Below, one piece after another: positions 43,637 through 45,274 of a stretch of DNA of 45,274 nt. The number at the start of each line of letters is the position of its first letter. Position 1 is the first letter of the stretch. The notes under the pieces were generated by a model. It was not told the DNA's origin. It worked only from the letters and a program-made list of their open reading frames with translations, and searched no databases. A program made the translations under genes and the position numbers. Source of the DNA: a bacterium (GTDB taxonomy: Bacteria > Planctomycetota > UBA11346). Where the stretch lies: assembly GCA_020049615.1 (NCBI GenBank), contig JAIFKN010000290.1, positions 1 to 45,274 on the forward strand, read 5' to 3'.

Positions 43637-44935
43637 ATGAGCCAGATCGATCTTGAACCCGTCAAGGGTACGCGCGACTTCTACCCCGAGGACCTGCGCT
43701 TCCGCAACTGGCTGTTCGGCCACATGCGCGCGGTCGCCCGTTCGCTGGGCTACGAGGAATACGACGCCTGCGTGCTCGAGCACGCCGATCTCTACATCCG
43801 CAAGGCCGGCGACGAGATCACCCGCCAACTCTACGACTTCAAGGACAAGGGCGACCGGCATCTGTCGCTGCGGCCCGAACTGACGCCGTCGCTGGCCCGC
43901 ATGGTCATGGCCAAGGGAGCCTCCCTCGCCTTGCCGGTGCGCTGGTTCGCCATCCCGCAGTGCTTCCGCTACGAGGAGACGCAGCGCGGCCGCAAGCGCG
44001 AGCACTTCCAGTGGAACATGGATGCGGTCGGCGTCGCCAGCGTCGCAGCCGAGGCCGAGCTGATGAGCGCCCAGGCCGAGCTCTGCCGCCGGGTCGGCCT
44101 GAAGCTCGAGCCCGGAGCCGATCCTGAGGTCATCTGGCGCGTCTCCAACCGCCAGGTCCTCGGCCATTTCCTCGCCGGCATGGGCATCGATGGCGAGCTG
44201 TTCGCCGCCGTGTGCGTGCTGATCGACAAGCGCGGCAAGATCAGCGATGCCGAACTTTCTGCCGAGCTGGGCAAGATCGGTGTCGACGCCGGCAAGGCGG
44301 AACGCATCCTCGCCCTGCTCGACGTGCGCGGCCTGGATCAGCTGGCCACCCAGGTGCCGGCCGACAATCCCGGCCTGCTCGCCTTGCGCGAACTGACGGA
44401 ACTGGCTGCCAGCCTCGGCATCGATCATCTCATCCGCATCGACCTGTCGGTGATCCGCGGCCTGTCCTACTACACCGGCACGGTGTGGGAGGTCTTCGCC
44501 CAGGCCGGCACCTTCCGCCGCGCCATCGCCGGTGGTGGCCGCTACGACCGCCTGTGCGAGCAGCTCGGCGGCGCCGCCGTGCCCATGGTCGGCTTCGGCT
44601 TCGGCGACATCCCCATTCGCGAAGTGCTTGAGGAACTTGGACGCATGCCGCCGCTGCCGCGCGGTCTTGATGACGTGGTCTATCCGATGGGAGCGAAGCA
44701 GTTCGCCGTAGCCAACCGCATCGCCGCCCACCTGCGGGCCCAGGGGCGCACGGTTGCGGTCGACTACAGCCTGCGTCGCTTCAAGCATGTGGTGCAGCGG
44801 GCCGAGGACGACGGCGCCCAGCGTCTGTTCATCCTTGGCGGCGACGAGGTCGCCAAGGGCGTGTGCAAGGTCCGCCGCCTCGGTGCGGAACGGGTCGAGA
44901 CGGAGACGCCGCTTGCTGAACTCGGCGCACGGTAA
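43637..44935 (+). CDS. hisS: Histidyl-tRNA synthetase
   Basis: Class II synthetase that charges tRNA-His. The 432-aa protein has motif 1 region VKGTRDFYPEDLRFRNWLFG, the motif 2 loop CFRYEETQRGRKREHFQWN, the histidine-specific GLSYYTGTVWEVFAQ, motif 3 GFGFGDIPIREVLEELGR, and the segment AIAGGGRYDRL. The C-terminal anticodon-binding domain ends FILGGDEVAKGVCKVRRL. Length fits HisRS. ATG 43637 is preceded by a small 6-bp hairpin (43614-43619 with 43626-43631). HisRS normally reads G-1:C73 of its tRNA, which is relevant to the unusual tRNA-His-like gene at 26978-27054. Confidence 0.95.
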   Translation: MSQIDLEPVKGTRDFYPEDLRFRNWLFGHMRAVARSLGYEEYDACVLEHADLYIRKAGDEITRQLYDFKDKGDRHLSLRPELTPSLARMVMAKGASLALPVRWFAIPQCFRYEETQRGRKREHFQWNMDAVGVASVAAEAELMSAQAELCRRVGLKLEPGADPEVIWRVSNRQVLGHFLAGMGIDGELFAAVCVLIDKRGKISDAELSAELGKIGVDAGKAERILALLDVRGLDQLATQVPADNPGLLALRELTELAASLGIDHLIRIDLSVIRGLSYYTGTVWEVFAQAGTFRRAIAGGGRYDRLCEQLGGAAVPMVGFGFGDIPIREVLEELGRMPPLPRGLDDVVYPMGAKQFAVANRIAAHLRAQGRTVAVDYSLRRFKHVVQRAEDDGAQRLFILGGDEVAKGVCKVRRLGAERVETETPLAELGAR

Positions 44936-44950
44936 CCACCCAGGTCCAAC

Positions 44951-44969
44951 CCCATCGCATAGCGATGGG
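44951..44969 (+). terminator. Hairpin after hisS, possible terminator
   Basis: A perfect 8-bp stem CCCATCGC/GCGATGGG with a 3-nt loop lies 15 bp after the hisS stop codon. No T-run follows on the plus strand, so it is not a classical intrinsic terminator. It may instead be the first part of the structured repeat block that follows. Confidence 0.4.
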
Positions 44970-44971
44970 CG

Positions 44972-45062
44972 GCCGCCGAGCAGCGGTGGCGGCATACAAT
45001 GGGGCGGAGCCCCATGCCGCCACGGTTTCGGAGCGCAGCGATGAAACCGAGCTGCGACAAAG
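44972..45062 (+). repeat. Structured repeat element, copy A
   Basis: A 91-nt unit beginning GCCGCCGAGCAGCGGT and ending GAGCTGCGACAAAG. Four stems can be drawn: CCGC (44973-44976) with GCGG (44983-44986); GGCGGC (44988-44993) with GCCGCC (45016-45021); ATGGGGC (44999-45005) with GCCCCAT (45009-45015), loop GGA; and GGTTTC (45024-45029) with GAAACC (45043-45048). Copy B lies 50 bp downstream and differs by compensatory changes, so the fold rather than the sequence is kept. Function unknown. Confidence 0.7.
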
Positions 45063-45065
45063 GCC

Positions 45066-45103
45066 GGGGGGCAGGCCCGTAGGGCCGCGGGCGCGAAGCC
45101 CCC
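45066..45103. repeat. Spacer hairpin between the two repeat copies
   Basis: The spacer between the copies can fold on its own. GGGGGC (45067-45072) pairs with GCCCCC (45098-45103), and inside it GGCCC (45074-45078) pairs with GGGCC (45082-45086) through a GTA loop. It probably belongs to the same composite element. Confidence 0.5.
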
Positions 45104-45112
45104 GAACTGGCT

Positions 45113-45202
45113 GCCGCCGAGCAGCGGTGGGCGGATACAATGGGCGAAGCCCATCCGCCCACGGTTTTGGAGCAGCTGCGACAAAACCGAGCTGCGACAA
45201 AG
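45113..45202 (+). repeat. Structured repeat element, copy B
   Basis: A 90-nt unit aligned end to end with copy A. Its stems are GGGCGG (45129-45134) with CCGCCC (45155-45160), ATGGGC (45140-45145) with GCCCAT (45149-45154) and loop GAA, and GGTTTT (45163-45168) with AAAACC (45183-45188). Against copy A, three pairs of one stem and one pair of another are changed on both sides. The remaining 72 bp to the window edge (45203-45274) show no gene or repeat that I can recognise. Confidence 0.7.
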
Positions 45203-45274
45203 ATACTACCACCGAATCAAGACCTTCTTTGCAGTTCATGCCGTAGGGATAGGCTACCCGACGAGCCGATCGGA

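Noticed and set aside
44972..45202. CRISPR array
   Set aside because: Only two copies, each ~90 nt with internal hairpins, no uniform short repeats or unique spacers, and no cas genes in the window.

Overview
This is a dense, very GC-rich stretch of chromosome (I estimate about 70% G+C) carrying roughly 42 protein genes and one tRNA-like gene. Coding density is high and many neighbours overlap by 1-8 bp (ATGA or GTGA junctions), so translational coupling is common. The organism is a diderm: there are MlaEFD lipid-transport genes, an outer-membrane porin-like gene, and several proteins ending in beta-barrel-like segments. It also has c-di-AMP synthesis (CdaA/CdaR), Hanks-type kinases including an FHA-kinase, a PIN-TRAM membrane protein, a PIG-L/SIS/AraC sugar cluster and an orphan GGQ protein. 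Together these point to the Planctomycetota/Verrucomicrobiota/Lentisphaerota side of bacteria. That placement is inference, not proof. No phage, transposase, integrase or CRISPR array is visible.

Layout. 1-1030: 5' part of citrate synthase (minus). 1113-4988: a minus-strand signalling operon of CheY-like receiver, 100-aa protein, HDOD protein and hybrid kinase. 5054-6735: SIS-domain protein and PIG-L deacetylase, divergent from an AraC-type regulator (6828-7616). 7648-14754: a plus-strand run of folP, cdaA (with an apparent frameshift), cdaR, a small outer-membrane protein, ruvB and a large protease-propeller-barrel protein, followed by a 150-aa unknown. 15196-16158: Ser/Thr kinase (minus). 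16319-18950: inositol-monophosphatase-family protein, aroA and rsmD. 18970-19977: PIN-TRAM membrane protein (minus). 20057-24725: FHA-(pseudo)kinase, ArnT-like glycosyltransferase and birA. 24736-26760: PAS/GAF hybrid kinase (minus). 26945-27471: terminator, tRNA-His-like gene and PilZ gene (minus). 27552-28786: queD, a STAS protein and a GGQ protein. 28783-34713: a minus-strand train reading nudix, mlaE, mlaF, mlaD, hemX-like, hemA. 34802-37192: pheT. 37232-43520: a minus-strand envelope-sensing cassette of FapA-like protein, HAMP/PAS kinase, receiver-PAS protein, porin-like protein and small periplasmic binding protein. 43637-44935: hisS, followed by tandem structured repeats to the window end.

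How it works together. Much of the window is housekeeping (TCA cycle, folate, shikimate, haem, biotin, two aminoacyl-tRNA synthetases, Holliday junction and rRNA methylation functions). Interleaved with it are several signalling modules whose ligands cannot be read from sequence. The observations I would follow first are the two ~90-nt hairpin elements after hisS that differ by compensatory base changes, the tRNA-His whose first three acceptor pairs do not form, the needle-like MlaD with regularly spaced ENR motifs and a beta-rich C-terminus, the protease-propeller-barrel fusion after ruvB, and the cdaA frameshift that joins it in frame to cdaR.
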